Shown here: positions 20,129-32,100 of the stretch, one piece after another
Position numbering within the stretch: the first letter of the stretch is position 1
Layout of the letters: every line of letters begins with the position of its first letter
Assembly: GCA_002917075.1 (NCBI GenBank)
Contig: NTMA01000066.1
Location: forward strand, 152,995 to 216,994
Source: Hawksworthiomyces lignivorus
Taxonomy: Eukaryota; Ascomycota; Sordariomycetes; Ophiostomatales; Ophiostomataceae
Reading direction: 5' to 3'
Length of the DNA stretch: 64,000 nucleotides
The notes under the pieces: generated by a model
What the model was told of the DNA's origin: nothing
The model's database searches: none
Seen by the model: the letters and a program-made list of their open reading frames with translations, nothing else
Position numbers and translations under genes: made by a program

Positions 20129-21084
20129 TTGATTCAGCATATAGACGGTAAAGTGAACATAGGGGGCCAGGGTGATTGGTTAAGTTCATCCGCTCTCAGC
20201 TCTGCAAGACGAGCATTTTCTGATTATTGGCGTTTCGGAAGAGCGAGATTTTATTCAAGGCATGTCGGTGAACTTTTGGAAAGTTCTGTTTTTATAGGGT
20301 ATTCCACCGAAGTTTTTCTCGGTTTTCGTTTCTATAATTTGTACAAGAGCCATATGCAACTCATCCAGCCCTAGAACTGAAATATGCTCATATAAAATGT
20401 ACAACGTGAACCTATTGTTGCTGTTGATGGCAATTAACCATGGCTCCTATGACATATACAAACCGTATTGGCAAGACGGCAGGTCTGACGAAGCTGTCAG
20501 CTAATAAATGAGAACAAATGTACAGTATATGACGCACAGCAACTCATCGCACTACACGTTAGTCCGTTGTTATGAAAGACTAGCTCTCATAATATATTTT
20601 TGTTGAAGCTATGTGTTGTTTTATATTTACGGTGGAAGTAATGTACGAAAATACAACTCAGACATCCCAGTTAATCGTAATAGAATATTTCCAACTGGAA
20701 AAATGGGTGTAGTCAAAGCAATCACAGACGGACTGAACTGATCTTTCTGTTTTCCTGTCAAATTTTCTTTTTCTCTCCTTTTTCGGCCGGATAGACTAGA
20801 AATACTATTGCAAAAAAAAAGGGATATCTGGATGAAATGAAATATGAAAGTGAAAGTTGATATTAAGTGGGAAGAGAAAAAAGAAAAGAAAAAAAAAAGG
20901 CAGCACACCGAGGAATGACGTAACAAAAGAGAGCGACGAGACAAATCAAAAGATTCGGGGTCAGCAGAAAAACATGGAACAGATTAGGCCGGTTCTAAGC
21001 AATGCAAATGCAAGTCATTTCTTTGTCTCCCTTGTCCCGTTTGTTCTCTAAAAACTCTTTGCTTTCCTGTTCATTCTCATTGTC
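20129..21084. other. Convergent intergenic region between LEU5 and PHO84
   Basis: About 950 bp separating two convergent genes. It is AT-rich with a purine-rich stretch at about 20860-20900. No gene seen. Confidence 0.6.
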
Positions 21085-22944
21085 TTACGCCTCAGCAGGG
21101 TCAGCCTTGTTCTCAAGAACGGCATTGTTGCCGTTCCCAAAGTTGTGGGCATCATAGTCCGAATCTTCGCCCGACAGCTCTTCAAGCGTCTTCCGCTTAG
21201 TCTCGGGGATGAGCAGCGTCGAGAAGCAGCCACACAGCATGAAGAGAGCATAGATTTCCAGGACATGGTCCATCCAAGGTGCCGAGTTGGTGCTGGTGGC
21301 ATTGCGGGTCCGCAGAGGTGCGATGGCACCCTGGCCGATGATGGAGCCGATCTTTCCAGACGCGGCTGAGATACCGTGTGAAGTAGACCGGTAGCGCGTC
21401 GGGAAGCACTCGCCCGGAACGATAAAGGTCGTTGTGTTGGGGCCAAAGTTGAAGAAGAACTGAGCAAGCACATAGATGGCAAGCAGGCCATTAGAGGAAA
21501 TATGATTGTAGCCAAAGCCCATGCCGATGAAGAGAATGGTCAGAATAGCAAAGCCGCCAAACTGGAGCGTCTTGCGGCCCACCGTGTCGATGGTGGCCAC
21601 GGCAAACCAGTAGCCCGGAACAGCACCGGCCAGGACGATGATCAAGTTACCAACAGCGGTGTGATACAGGAACTCGTAGGTGGAGGTGGTGTTTGACGTA
21701 GAGTAGCCGATGACATTCAGGATGGTAGCATTATTCAAGGAGAGACCATAGTAGGCAATATCCAGGAAGCACCAGGAGAGGGCAGTGCCAATCAAGACCT
21801 TGGCGTTCTTCAGCTGCGAGTAGTGGTTGGCAAAATCGCGCCAGCTGGCACGGTTCACGTGGAGCTGCTCAGAAGCGACCTTCTGCGCCGCGGCACGGGA
21901 AACTTCGTCGGTCTGGCCCTCACCACGCTTGCCGCTGATGTAGGCCTTGACGTCGTCATCAGCCTTCTCCACATCGCGTGCAACATCAAACGTGTAGCGG
22001 GGGGTCTCGGGGATGGTCAAGCGGTAGTACAGGGCAATGCATCCCGGGACAGCGCCAAAGCCGATCAGCGTCCGCCACATCTTGTCAACAGCAATAGCGC
22101 AGACGCCAGTGCAGGTGGCCGTCTTGGATGCCGTCAAGAGGGACTGCTTGAAGCCAAGGGTGACGAAAAGCATGACGAAAGCAGCAGTCAGCTGTCCAAA
22201 ACCTTGCATAGCGAAGACAGCACCCATCATAGCACCTCTCCACTTCGTGGTAGCAAACCTATGAGAATGTTATTAGCTGATTTTACAAAATATCATAGCA
22301 AAATTATCTGCAAAAGAGGGGAAATAAACATACTCAGATGTGATAATGGAAGACAAGGGGTAGTCACCACCGATACCAATGCCCATGATCACACGCCAGA
22401 AAATAACGAGGCCAATCACGTCCATCGATGGAGAGCCGCTGCTGAGCGCCTGAGCGAGGGTAGCAAAGATAATGATAACGAGTTCGATACCGTACATCCG
22501 TTTACGACCGAGCTGTACAAAATTGTTAGCAAACAAGTATGATACTCACTCAATATAGTGAGATTCAGAGTAGAGCGGGCTTACAAAATCTGCGAGAATA
22601 CCGAAAACAAGCTGGCCAACGACGGTGCCAGCTGAGGTGGACAGCTTGATAGCCGTGTCCGAGTTGGTGGGCATGCTTCCTTTACCGGGATAGTAGACAA
22701 TACCCAGCATAGTGGTGAGGAGAGAGACGGCAAAGATGTCATACGAGTCTGTGAAGAAACCAACACCAGCAACAACAATAGCGCGAACATGGTACCAGCC
22801 AAACGGGGCCTTGTCGACCTCAGCAAGGGCAAGGCGGCGTCGCTCGTTAGGATCCTGGACGTGCAAAAAGTCGTTGTGAAAGTTGTGGTACGCAGCATTG
22901 CCGCCAGATGTTTTCTGGACGGCTGCCGGAGCAATGTCCGCCAT
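21085..22944 (-). CDS. PHO84: PHO84-type high-affinity inorganic phosphate/H+ symporter
   Basis: Three exons on the minus strand (22585-22944, 22334-22512, 21085-22258; introns 72 and 75 nt) encode 570 residues, the standard length for fungal Pho84. Exon 1 has HVRAIVVAGVGFFTDSYDIFAVSL, then GTVVGQLVFGILADF, joined directly to exon 2 LGRKRMYGIELVIII. Exon 2 ends with the phosphate-porter signature GIGIGGDYPLSSIITSE, continued in exon 3 as FATTKWRGAMMGAVFAMQGFGQLTAA. A central hydrophilic loop (TPRYTFDVARDVEKADDDVKAYI) separates the two six-helix halves. The second half has the conserved VPGECFPTRYRSTSHGISAASGKIGSIIGQ and the end is LIPETKRKTLEELSGE. It imports phosphate across the plasma membrane and in yeast also acts as a nutrient sensor. 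The ATG at 22944 (MADIAPAAVQK) follows a purine/T-rich leader. Confidence 0.96.
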
Positions 22945-25900
22945 TGTGGGTGAGAGGGGAGGAGGGACAGCTAAAAAAAATTTTAAAAAACGTATGAAAG
23001 AGTGTACGAAATAAAGTGGTGGATTGTTCGGAGGCAATGTCAAAACACACACGCAGACACAACTATTGTGAAAGGTGAGTGAAGTGAATATTAAAGAAGC
23101 GGCCTTGAACTACAAGAACGAGAGAAAAGGAGAGGAACAAGAAGGGATGTGGATAAGAGAGAAAGAGGTTATATCCAGTTATAAACAAAATGAGCCCATC
23201 CAAAAAGGAAATGGGAAAAACGCCTACAGTCTAGAACGGGCAGAAGAAAATCCTCATGAGATGGAAAGGAACTCCTTGCAAACAACAGCTATCAGAATTA
23301 GCAGCGACCGAGCACCCCTTGCAATTCACATGCATGTACATGAAATTCGCCTACAGTTCGTAATATTATGGAGAACTAGGAACAAGGATAGTTGGAACCG
23401 GGGGTGTGGAGGCAAGTGGAAAAGGGGGGTGTTTTACAGAAAATGCTCGGTGAGATATTTGGGAACAGGGACGAGCAGTGCTTTTTCTATATTTCACATT
23501 GACGATTTCGTGTCGTGGAGCCACACAGGCGCGACAACATCAGCAAATACGCAAAGGATTGCTACCGACTCACCCACATCAGGGAAAAAGAAAAAGCTTA
23601 CCACCCGCCGATAGCTCTGCGCAATGTCTTGGCTCTCTGAGCAGATTCGCTCCTTGGCAATAGATCCTCTTTCCTTCACATTTTCGCCCTTGATTCTAAT
23701 ATTCTTTGTCTTGGCTGCATTGGATACATTTCTCGTTTCCGAGCTGTCTTGATCTCACTGAGGCGTCCATCATTTCGTATCCCGTATTCATTGCGTCCTG
23801 TTCCTCATTTTTAGGGCCTTCTTGCCCACGCTGACTCGGCTATGCCTCGCCGCCTACAATCGGTCATCTAAAGTGGCCTGGAGAGGCAAAACCCAGGCAG
23901 CTTTAATGTTTCCACTTGCCACAGCCACCAAACATCGCTGCATTTTTTTCGCTTTACAACTATTAGCTTCTTCTAGCCCATAAAGTGGTATTCGTCTGAG
24001 GCGGAGCTGAAGCTGGAGAGTTTCGCTGTTGTTTGATGGGGGTTTCTGCTCTGCTAGGCCACTTTCGATTGCTTCCTTCTTCTCTAGTCTTCCCTATTTT
24101 GCTTCTTGATCCATCTCAGCAATGTCCTGACCTAACACCCCTCCCCCCGGAGAGGAGTCGACGTCGTAAGCATGATATTTTACTTCTATTTTTTTCTTTT
24201 TTTTCAATTAGATCCAACGGGTAGCGTCTCAGCATTAAAGTTTAGTGGGCATTGTCGATTGCACTGTCACCTTTCAAATTTCGAGAGGTCCATCCTCCTG
24301 TCTAGATCAGCTTCGGCGGTCCCTGAAAGAGGAAGGCAGCCGCTCCAATACCTTCACTGGTTCTTTGGAAGGCCTCTTTCTTCATTTGGACTTAAGACGG
24401 CCTCTCGGCCAATCAACTTATAGATCTTATTCCAGCTTTTTGAGAGGGATCAATGCACGGACCAAGAAAATTGTGCGGGTCGTAGCGAGTCGTACCTGTA
24501 TCTTCAAACACGTTTCTCAGATATGAGATCTTATTGGCTGTATTTCTTCAGCCTCTCCAACCTCACACCCTCCTTCTTCTACGAACTCTACCTAGCCTCA
24601 TTCGCAGCTCCATCCACCCAGCATAGAAAGCCTGTTGCGTGTCTCGCGTGTTCAGATACGCAATGCTCGCAACCTTCGGTCAACTAAGTTGGTGTTGTTT
24701 TCGGAGGCTTCTACATAAGTGCACATACTGTATGTCAGCTGCCGCTCCCTGCTGTTATCTGAGTCCCCTCCCCACGCCTAAAGTTTAGTCGTCTTCTAGA
24801 TTCTCCTTCTAGCGCCATCGTAGGAAAATCACCCTTTTTACGCAGGGCGCTATTTGACACATAATAATATTTAATGCCGAAACGCTCAGCCAGCTCTCCC
24901 CACTCTAGCCTTGGCCAACCAAAGGGTCGAATTCCACCACGCGCCAGCGTCCTATTGCGCTGACAGGCTTGGAGCAACCTAGATATATCATGTTGGTAGG
25001 TTGTCTTCACTCTGCCAAGCTTCGAGTCTTGGCAATACAAAAAGAGCAGGGCAAGCCCTCTCCGATGGGCGCCACCATGAGAAGAAGCTTTTGATCAGTC
25101 TTTTTTCCTATCTGCCCATTCTGCCTCGTCAACAGGTCATCTGCGATGTTACTACTTTCATAGGTACCGGCTCCCTTCGACTACTTTCGACTTCATTGAC
25201 GGACTTCTTTTTGTTCTTGGCTGCCTATCTCACAAGCATACTTTTCCACGAAGTTCGCTTGTCTGCTCCGGAGTAATCCGTCCCCCCTTCATAGCATCTT
25301 CTCTCTCGAGGTATTCTGCAGAGGCTTGGCATCTTGGTTGTCTTGGCTCTGGGCTAAGCTTCTCTTGGCCCTTCGGTATTTTTTTGTCTTATTTCTCTTA
25401 CCCTGTACGACACATTCACACTACTCTCGAATTATCGCTTTATTCCGCGTTACCAGGATCACTACTTCGTTGCCTGCCATCCAGGAAGGTGGTGCACAGA
25501 GCGAGATGCAATGAGAAAGAGAAGATATTGGATCGTGTGACATTCAGACCTACTTCTTTACACCTCGCGAATGAAGTAACTGATTACAAAAATAATTCTC
25601 GCTGTGCGGAAAAGAAAGAAAGAGTTGGATGGCTCGACATCATCACGGAACCTGCTTTGAATCCGACCGGTCCTCTCTCGGGGACTTGGCAAGTGAACTC
25701 TCTTTTCGGTCTCGACAATTCTTCCTACATCTCCCCCCCGCCCACTATCCAGTTAATCAACATTTCCCATTGAGGTGCCCACGGTAAAGTAACCCGTCCC
25801 CTGCTCCTTCCCGTTACTCCCGAAGCAGATAACAAGCTTCGTTGACATGACTCGTAAAAGAACCAACCTAGATAGGAATAGACGTCGAAAGATGCTTCCC

Positions 25901-26504
25901 ATGCCACGCCTTCGCTTTTATTTCTTGTCGTCGTGACACAGGCCAAGAAAAGCCAAGCACAAGTAATATCGGCTTGCATATGGGAAAAGCTTGACCACTC
26001 GGTGTCTAAGCAATCAAGCATGTTTTTCTCGCTAGTTCTCGCACTCTGCTGGTCGAGTATTGCCATTATTCTACCTCACGATGCTCCGTATTCAACCAAG
26101 ACGACGTCACAAAATCGCTCCCCCCCTCCCGCGGCCATGATAAGAGATCAATCTTTTCACCCTTGACCCGAATTTCAAATCCACTTCAGCTTGCCTGCAT
26201 ATGGTTGTATTGAAGTTTCCTTCTTGGAATGGGTGACCAACGTAGTCGTACTCGTGCAAAAAATGAAGCCCGTGTTTTGCAATGGTCCTCGTCAAGCGTA
26301 GCCGTAAAAAGAATTTCCGATTAGCAAGATAGCTAACGCATGCATCAAAAGAACTCTACAACACCTTTCCCACATGCCCAATATTTTGGCGCGAGCCGAC
26401 ATAAGCCTTTTTGCGTTGTGAACTACCCTTTTTGTCTACAGTCCATATCTTTGGTATAAGTTCTTTTGCTTTTGTGTGCTGGACCTCTCCTCACCCCCTC
26501 TCTT
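22945..26504. other. 3.5-kb region upstream of PHO84, no gene seen
   Basis: Between the PHO84 start and the HGH1 stop. The longest frame (23075-23614) is Lys/Glu-rich low-complexity sequence with a GTG start and no family resemblance. The rest is C/T-rich. I did not see a CACGTG (Pho4-type) box within the first few hundred bases upstream of PHO84 by eye. Confidence 0.5.
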
Positions 26505-27892
26505 TCACACCTCGACTATTCGATCATCTTCGTCGTCTATTTCAGTAACACGTGCGTCTCCTTCGTCAGCTTCGCCACGCATAAGAACCTGCACGAGCCG
26601 ATCACAAGCTTCACGCAAATCCTCATCCTCCACACGCAAATGCGTCTCACGAATGAGAGGGTACACCTTCACTTCGCGCATCAAGTCACGGCCCTCACGT
26701 GTAGTAGTAAGAATTGTCAGCGTCTCAACGTGGGTCTGCAGGATACTGCTGTCTGGATCGCGCTGTTTATCAGGCGGCAGCAGCTGGAGGTCCGGTAGCA
26801 TATCCATCATGTCGTCTTCGTCATAGCTCTCGTTTCCTGCCAGTGGTAGTAGCAAGTAAGGGAGAATGTTGATGTCAGTCTCGGACAAGAAGGCAGGATG
26901 GGACTGAACATCAAATGCCACATTTTTCAGTGTGCTAGCTACGCCCTTGCGCCTCACGTTAGATTTGTGTTCTGTGAAGACTTTGAGCTTGGTCAAAGGA
27001 ATCACATCATCGTATGACTGTCGTCGAACCAAATACTGTCGCATTTCTGCATGTTTTGCCAGGTCGGCAAAAAAATAAGACAGATAGTCATAGTCTGCTT
27101 TCTTGTTGTAGGAGCCATCCGCACCTTTTACAAAAAGGTCGACTAATTGGTTGATTATACGGTCGTCTGACCCCAAAGTCTCTGGTGCCTTTTGCTTCCG
27201 ATCCAGCACGTCTTTGAGGCCATCCCACTTGGCAAGGTTTGCCAGTAACATAGCCAGGAGATTTGCGTTGGGTTCAGCTGAGTTCTATACGTCCAACCTC
27301 GAACGACCAGAAAAGCCCAAGATGTCACACATTAGTTACAGGGATTTCCATTTCTCGTTAATCGCTATAGTGAGCACCTACCGTCACACGAGAGAAGATG
27401 AGGTCTAAAAATTTTTTATCCGTTGCGAGGTTTTCCAATATGTCCGCATCTCCAGACAAGTTAATGAGGATAGTTATCGCGTGCTGGGCAATTTGCTATA
27501 ATAGCAATTTAGTCTTCTGCTTCTCAAGTGAACAAACTCAAAGGCACATTTATTGTTTCCTGCTTATTCAAAGGATATGTTTATTTTTTTTTAAAATTTT
27601 TTTTGAATGATAGAAAACTCACATGATAGTCGCCGACAATAATTTTAAGATTTTTCACAGGTTCTAGGTTGTTCACTTTGAATATGGATGGTTGTGTTGT
27701 TGAATATGGTACTAGGTTCTCGACAGCAAGCAATCGGATTTGTGGATTTCCATGACCAATAAATCCAACTAACTACACGAGAACAACAGTTAGTCTACAT
27801 GGATTTTTAATATCATGAAACGGAAAAGGAAGCTCGTGGTTTTGTTTCGGAAAAGCACAACAAACACAAACCTCCTCTAGTTCCGTAGGCAT
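26505..27892 (-). CDS. HGH1: HGH1: eEF2-specific folding cofactor (ARM-repeat protein)
   Basis: Four exons on the minus strand (27872-27892, 27623-27772, 27382-27495, 26505-27284; introns 99, 127 and 97 nt) give 354 residues. Joined N-terminus is MPTELEE-LVGFIGHGNPQIRLLAVENLVPYS, then IAQHAITILINLSGDADILENLATDKKFLDLIFSRVT, then NSAEPNANLLAMLLANLAKWDG. All are typical of Hgh1/FAM203, which works with the TRiC chaperonin to fold translation elongation factor eEF2. The last exon has NVRRKGVASTLKNVAFDVQSHPAFL and LPYLLLPLAGNESYDEDDMMDMLPDLQLLPPDKQRDPDSSI. The acidic tail is EIDDEDDRIVEV. Exon 1 is only 21 nt and uses a GTTTGT donor; the choice rests on protein continuity. In exon 4 the acceptor TATAG at 27285 keeps frame, while a nearer CAG would not. 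Confidence 0.92.
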
Positions 27893-28362
27893 TGCGACCA
27901 GCTAGCCCTTGTCAAGCAACAAGATTCAGAATGGCTTATGAAATAAGGAATGTAAATAGAAGATTCTTCTAAAAATCTAGCTACTGTATATATATTTGAA
28001 GAAGGGATGCTTGGCATACTATAATTGCCTGAAAGGTAAGCCCGTCGTTGATGCACTGTCTATCACAGATGCTGACACCGACAGATTTTTAACATGCGGG
28101 GCAGCAGAGCTTTATAAGAGTATCATTGTGGCGTTAAATGTGGCGGCATTGATCTTATCGATAAAGATATGAAAATAATTTTTTTTTGGTGCACATAGGT
28201 TTTTTTTAATGGGGCAATCGCCAGTAATGACGTTCATATCGCCATATCCTTTGACCGCCAGGGACAGAATTAGACCAAGACACAGCTCGTTTCGAACAGC
28301 CAAACAAGAATATCAACCCATTTACTAGAAGCGGCGAAGAGATAGATTAGATCTCCAGAAAT
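27893..28362. promoter_or_regulatory. Divergent promoter shared by HGH1 and ENP1
   Basis: 470 bp between opposite start codons of a translation-factor chaperone and a ribosome-biogenesis factor. It includes two T-runs (about 28178-28192 and 28199-28207) near the centre-right, of the poly(dA:dT) kind that excludes nucleosomes. Co-regulation is inferred from arrangement and function only. Confidence 0.55.
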
Positions 28363-29932
28363 ATGCCTAAAGCGGTGTCGCCGGCCGCGCGCCAGGCACG
28401 TCGCCATAACCCCCTCGATGAAGACCTTTTGGCTCGTGGGCTTTTGAAGCAAAAGGCGCCTAAAAGAAGAAATAAAGAAAGCAAGGACGATAAAGACAAT
28501 GACTATGTGGACTCAAAAGCTTCAAAACGAATTTTGCAACTTGGCCGCGAGCTAGAAACAGAAGGGGATGAAGAATCTGGCGGCGTGTTGGAAAAGCAGC
28601 AAAATCTTGACGCCTTCGGCTTCGGGTCTCGCTTCGATGAAGATGAGGTTGAAGCTTCAAATGATGGTGATCACGACGATGTTTGGTCGGATGAGGATGA
28701 TACGGGTTCAGTCGGCGAGACCGCAGAAATCAACCCGGCCGACCTGGCAACATTTGACAAGTTCCTTCCGAGCCACCAAGACGATGATCCCATACTGAAG
28801 GACGGATTAATACTACACATGACAGACCGAGTGAACAAAGCGGGGGGTGATAGCAGTGGGAAAGAGGAAGAGAATCACTTCCAGTCAGATCAACCAAGTG
28901 GTCGGAACCTGGCGGATATTATATTAGCGAAGATTGCCGAACATGAAGCTGGTTTACAGAGAAAAGATGCTCCTGGAGTCGGTGACGAATTTCAAGAGGA
29001 AACCGACCTAGACATCAATCCGAAGGTGGTTGAAGTATACACTAAATGTGGTATTTTGCTGTCGCGGTGGACGTCTGGAAAGCTACCAAAACCCCTCAAA
29101 ATCCTTCCGACAATACCCCAGTGGGAAACCCTCCTTGAGATCGCTCAGCCAGATCAATGGTCGCCTAACGCCTGTTACGAAATGACCAAGATCTTCATCA
29201 GCGCCAAGGCTGAGGTGGGTCGTCGCTTTATGGAGATGGTTATCCTGGATCGGGTGCGCGACGACATCCGCGAGACAAAAAAACTCAACGTGCACCTGTT
29301 TGCCGCCCTCAAGAAGAGCCTGTTCCGCCCGGCGGCCTTCTTTAAGGGTTTCCTTTTCCCGCTTGTGTTGTCCGGCACCACGACTCTGCGTGAAGCCCAA
29401 ATTGTCAGCGCCGCCCTCGTTCGCACATCCATTCCTGTGTTGCACTCAAGCGCTGCTCTCAAGGGTCTCTGCGACATTGCGGCACAAGTATCACCAGACA
29501 CCGAAGGCCAGTCTGCCATCAGTGTGTTCATCAAGGCGCTGCTAGATAAGCGTTATGCTCTTCCATATCAGGTAAACTCTATCTTGCCCCGGCAGTTTAT
29601 TGACGGAAATTTATTGGTATAGTAAATGAGCTTTGACAGCTAATACGTAACAGGTGGTTGATGCTTTGGTTATTCACTTTCTGCGCGCGCGAGCCACCGA
29701 TGCCATGCCAGTAATTTGGCATCAGAGTTTTCTGCTCTTCGCGCAGCGGTATCATGACTCTATCACCGAAGATCAGCGAGAGGCTTTACTAGATCTTCTC
29801 CTATCCCACGGCCATGCTGCAATTGGACCCGAGATCCGTCGCGAGCTTTTAGCGGGACGAGGTCGTGGTGTACCACTGCAGCCGCAAGGCACAGACTTCG
29901 ACGGTGACGATACGATGCTGATAGACTCTTGA
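28363..29932 (+). CDS. ENP1: ENP1/bystin, 40S ribosomal subunit biogenesis factor
   Basis: Two exons (28363-29571 and 29654-29932; 82-nt intron) encode 495 residues. The basic start MPKAVSPAARQARRHNPLDEDLL and RGLLKQKAPKRRNKE are followed by an acidic middle segment. The bystin domain begins near LADIILAKIAEHEAG and KVVEVYTKCGILLSRWTSGKLPKPLKILP. It continues with WETLLEIAQPDQWSPNACYEMTKIFISA, FMEMVILDRVRDDI, HLFAALKKSLFRPAAFFKGFLFPL and, across the intron, KRYALPYQ-VVDALVIHFLRA. The end is RHEIRREL-like (GPEIRRELLAGRGRGVPLQ). Enp1 is a nuclear/cytoplasmic assembly factor of pre-40S particles, binding the beak region and needed for 18S rRNA maturation. Length and order match the family. Confidence 0.95.
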
Positions 29933-30746
29933 GATTTTGGATGTCGGTGAAAATGATTTCGGAAGGCCCGGGATTTTGAAACGCTTTCGTAATTTATGTA
30001 CAAAGCTTATGGATGAAAGGGATATTTTAAAAAAGATCTTGGGGCACATCATGCGTATATATCTTTTTCGGTAGTGTTTATTCCGGCGATGAGGTCGCAG
30101 TTTCTTATAATACGAAAGAATAACTAGGTAACCCGAAATATAACAACTTCTTCTTTGTTTATCATTGGTTTCCTTGGTCGTTTTGTTTTTGCCCTCTACT
30201 CTATTTCGCTTGCCATGGACTACAGCCAGATATCGAAGAGGAGTGAACAATACAGAAGCCCTTGGCTAATGCATCTAAATAATTAAAAAAAAAAAAAAAA
30301 AAAAGGCAACGAACATATAGCTAGTTTACAGCGCAACGTAGATATTGGCGAGGAGGAAGAGATATTTTGTACAGAAGCAGACATGCTTCCTAGTGAGGCG
30401 AATTAGACGGGATGGTGGAGACCCAGACTTGCAACCAGTAAAAGTGGGGCAGTGTTGTTTTATCGATAGCTGCAGCTCAGAATGAATGCAATCGCGCATT
30501 TTCTGGCCTCATCAGACAGCTTAAAGATTCACCGTATACCTTACAAGTCTATCGCAAGTACGCCATCGTCATCAAATACCAGGGTCTGACATCCTCATGG
30601 GAACATAAACGACGTTTTCTTATCGTGCCTCGGTTTTGCGACGTACAGGCCTACGGGCCATCGATCTTCGTTTCCCAAACAAACTTATACCGAAACAGAT
30701 TTCATTCTCCCTTCTCGGATTCGCCCACCAGCCTGTCATACATACA
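29933..30746. other. Intergenic region between ENP1 and CDC73
   Basis: About 810 bp. It includes a run of 20 A at 30285-30304. The rest is ENP1 3' region and CDC73 promoter, with no other gene seen. Confidence 0.6.
30285..30304 (+). repeat. Homopolymer A20
   Basis: Twenty consecutive A residues. Confidence 0.95.
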
Positions 30747-32100
30747 ATGTCGGCCACAGACATTGATCCCCTTTTTTCTCTGCGACAGGCCATCGCTACC
30801 AGCACATCTGTAATACCGACTTCCTCAGATGCTGCTGACGCGCCAGAGACACCCCTGCCACAGGCGCGTTTTCTACAGTTTGCTGGCGCGGATGGGGATC
30901 GGACTGCCCTACCAGTCGATGTGCCCACACGGTTTCTGTCCAACGATGCACCCGTGGACTTGCGGTCCATCTACTTTGCCTGGCTCAACCGTGAGGTCGC
31001 TATTCCCGAATACAACACTGCAGCGACACGCCTGAACGAGGAGCTAGCCGCTGCTGGCACTTCTGCCACTGTCCATAAGTTTGCGTTTGTCGAGCGTCTC
31101 GATTTGATTACATGGCTGGAGGGCGCAAGCGAGGAGAGCGAATATATCAAATCTGTTGGAGGAGACCAGGTGGGTGGTGCTGCCGGCGCTGCAACCGGAA
31201 CAAAAGCCGCAACAGGTGCCACGGCGCCTGCAGCCCGGGCAGGACGTGGTGCACTCCTCGACCCTCGGCTGGCGGTGATCTACAGCGGCGAGCGGCGTAC
31301 CGGCGACCATAACACGGTGCTACGCGGTATTAAACCTACGGTAGGTTATTTGATACTTTGTTTTCTGCACCAAGTCTTGCATTGCCACCTTCTGTTCTAA
31401 TACTGTGCGGTTGAAATAGGACTTCTCACATGTGCGTAAGCTCGCGGTGCCGTTCATGTCTAAGAAGCAGCAGCAAGCCGTCGCCGTCGCGGCCGCTGCA
31501 GGTGCTACAGATAAGAAAGCCGGCGCGTCGCTGCCGCTCAACCCCAAGGTTGGCCCGGCAAGACGGCCTGATCCCATAATTCTGTTGTCGCCATCTGCGT
31601 CGAGCCTGCTACGCATGTCCAATATTAAAGCCTTCTTGGAGACAGGCCGCTACGTACCGGCGGATAACAGTTCGACGGCCACTATGCTGCACTTGACACG
31701 CACAATGAAGGACATTGATCCGACGCGTCCTCTGCGCTTTATTCTTGTTGAGGGACCCGAGCACTTCAAACCTGAGTATTGGAACCGTGTCGTTGCCGTC
31801 TTCACTACAGGCCAGGCCTGGCAGTTCAAGAGCTATAAGTGGAGTAACCCGACAGAGTTATTCAAGCACGTGCAGGGTGTCTACGTCGGCTGGCGCACAG
31901 AGCCGCTCCCCCCCGGCGTTAAGGACTGGGGTCATCGTGTTCTCAGCTGTACCATCGACAAGTGGGCGGACCCGTCTGTACCGGGCGCGGAGACAAACCG
32001 GTGGCGCGACCGAGAAGTGGCGGAGTCGATCTGGAAGGCGATAGAGAACAACATGCGGCAAAAGGGATGGAAGCGCGACTCGGGGGCAACGCTTGTGTGA
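30747..32100 (+). CDS. CDC73: CDC73: Paf1 complex subunit (parafibromin homologue)
   Basis: Two exons (30747-31340, 31420-32100; 79-nt intron) encode 424 residues. The N-terminal half shows MSATDIDPLFSLRQAI and VDLRSIYFAWLNREVAIPEYN. It continues with VHKFAFVERLDLITWLEGASEESEYIK and LLDPRLAVIYSGERRTGDHNTVLRGIKPT, continuing after the intron as DFSHVRKLAVPFM. The C-terminal Ras-like Cdc73 domain runs from DPIILLSPSASSLLRMSNIKAFLETGRYVP through RFILVEGPEHFKPEYWNRVVAVFTTGQAWQFKSYKW and PTELFKHVQGVYVGW to WRDREVAESIWKAIENNMRQKGW. The Paf1 complex travels with RNA polymerase II and promotes histone modification and elongation. The ATG at 30747 gives the standard start; the frame upstream (to 30636) is probably leader. 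Confidence 0.95.

Noticed and set aside
23075..23614. 179-codon frame upstream of PHO84
   Set aside because: GTG start, Lys/Glu-rich low-complexity composition, and no family pattern.
30636..30746. In-frame upstream extension of CDC73 by 37 codons
   Set aside because: Family proteins start near DPLFSLRQAI; the extension shows leader-like composition.
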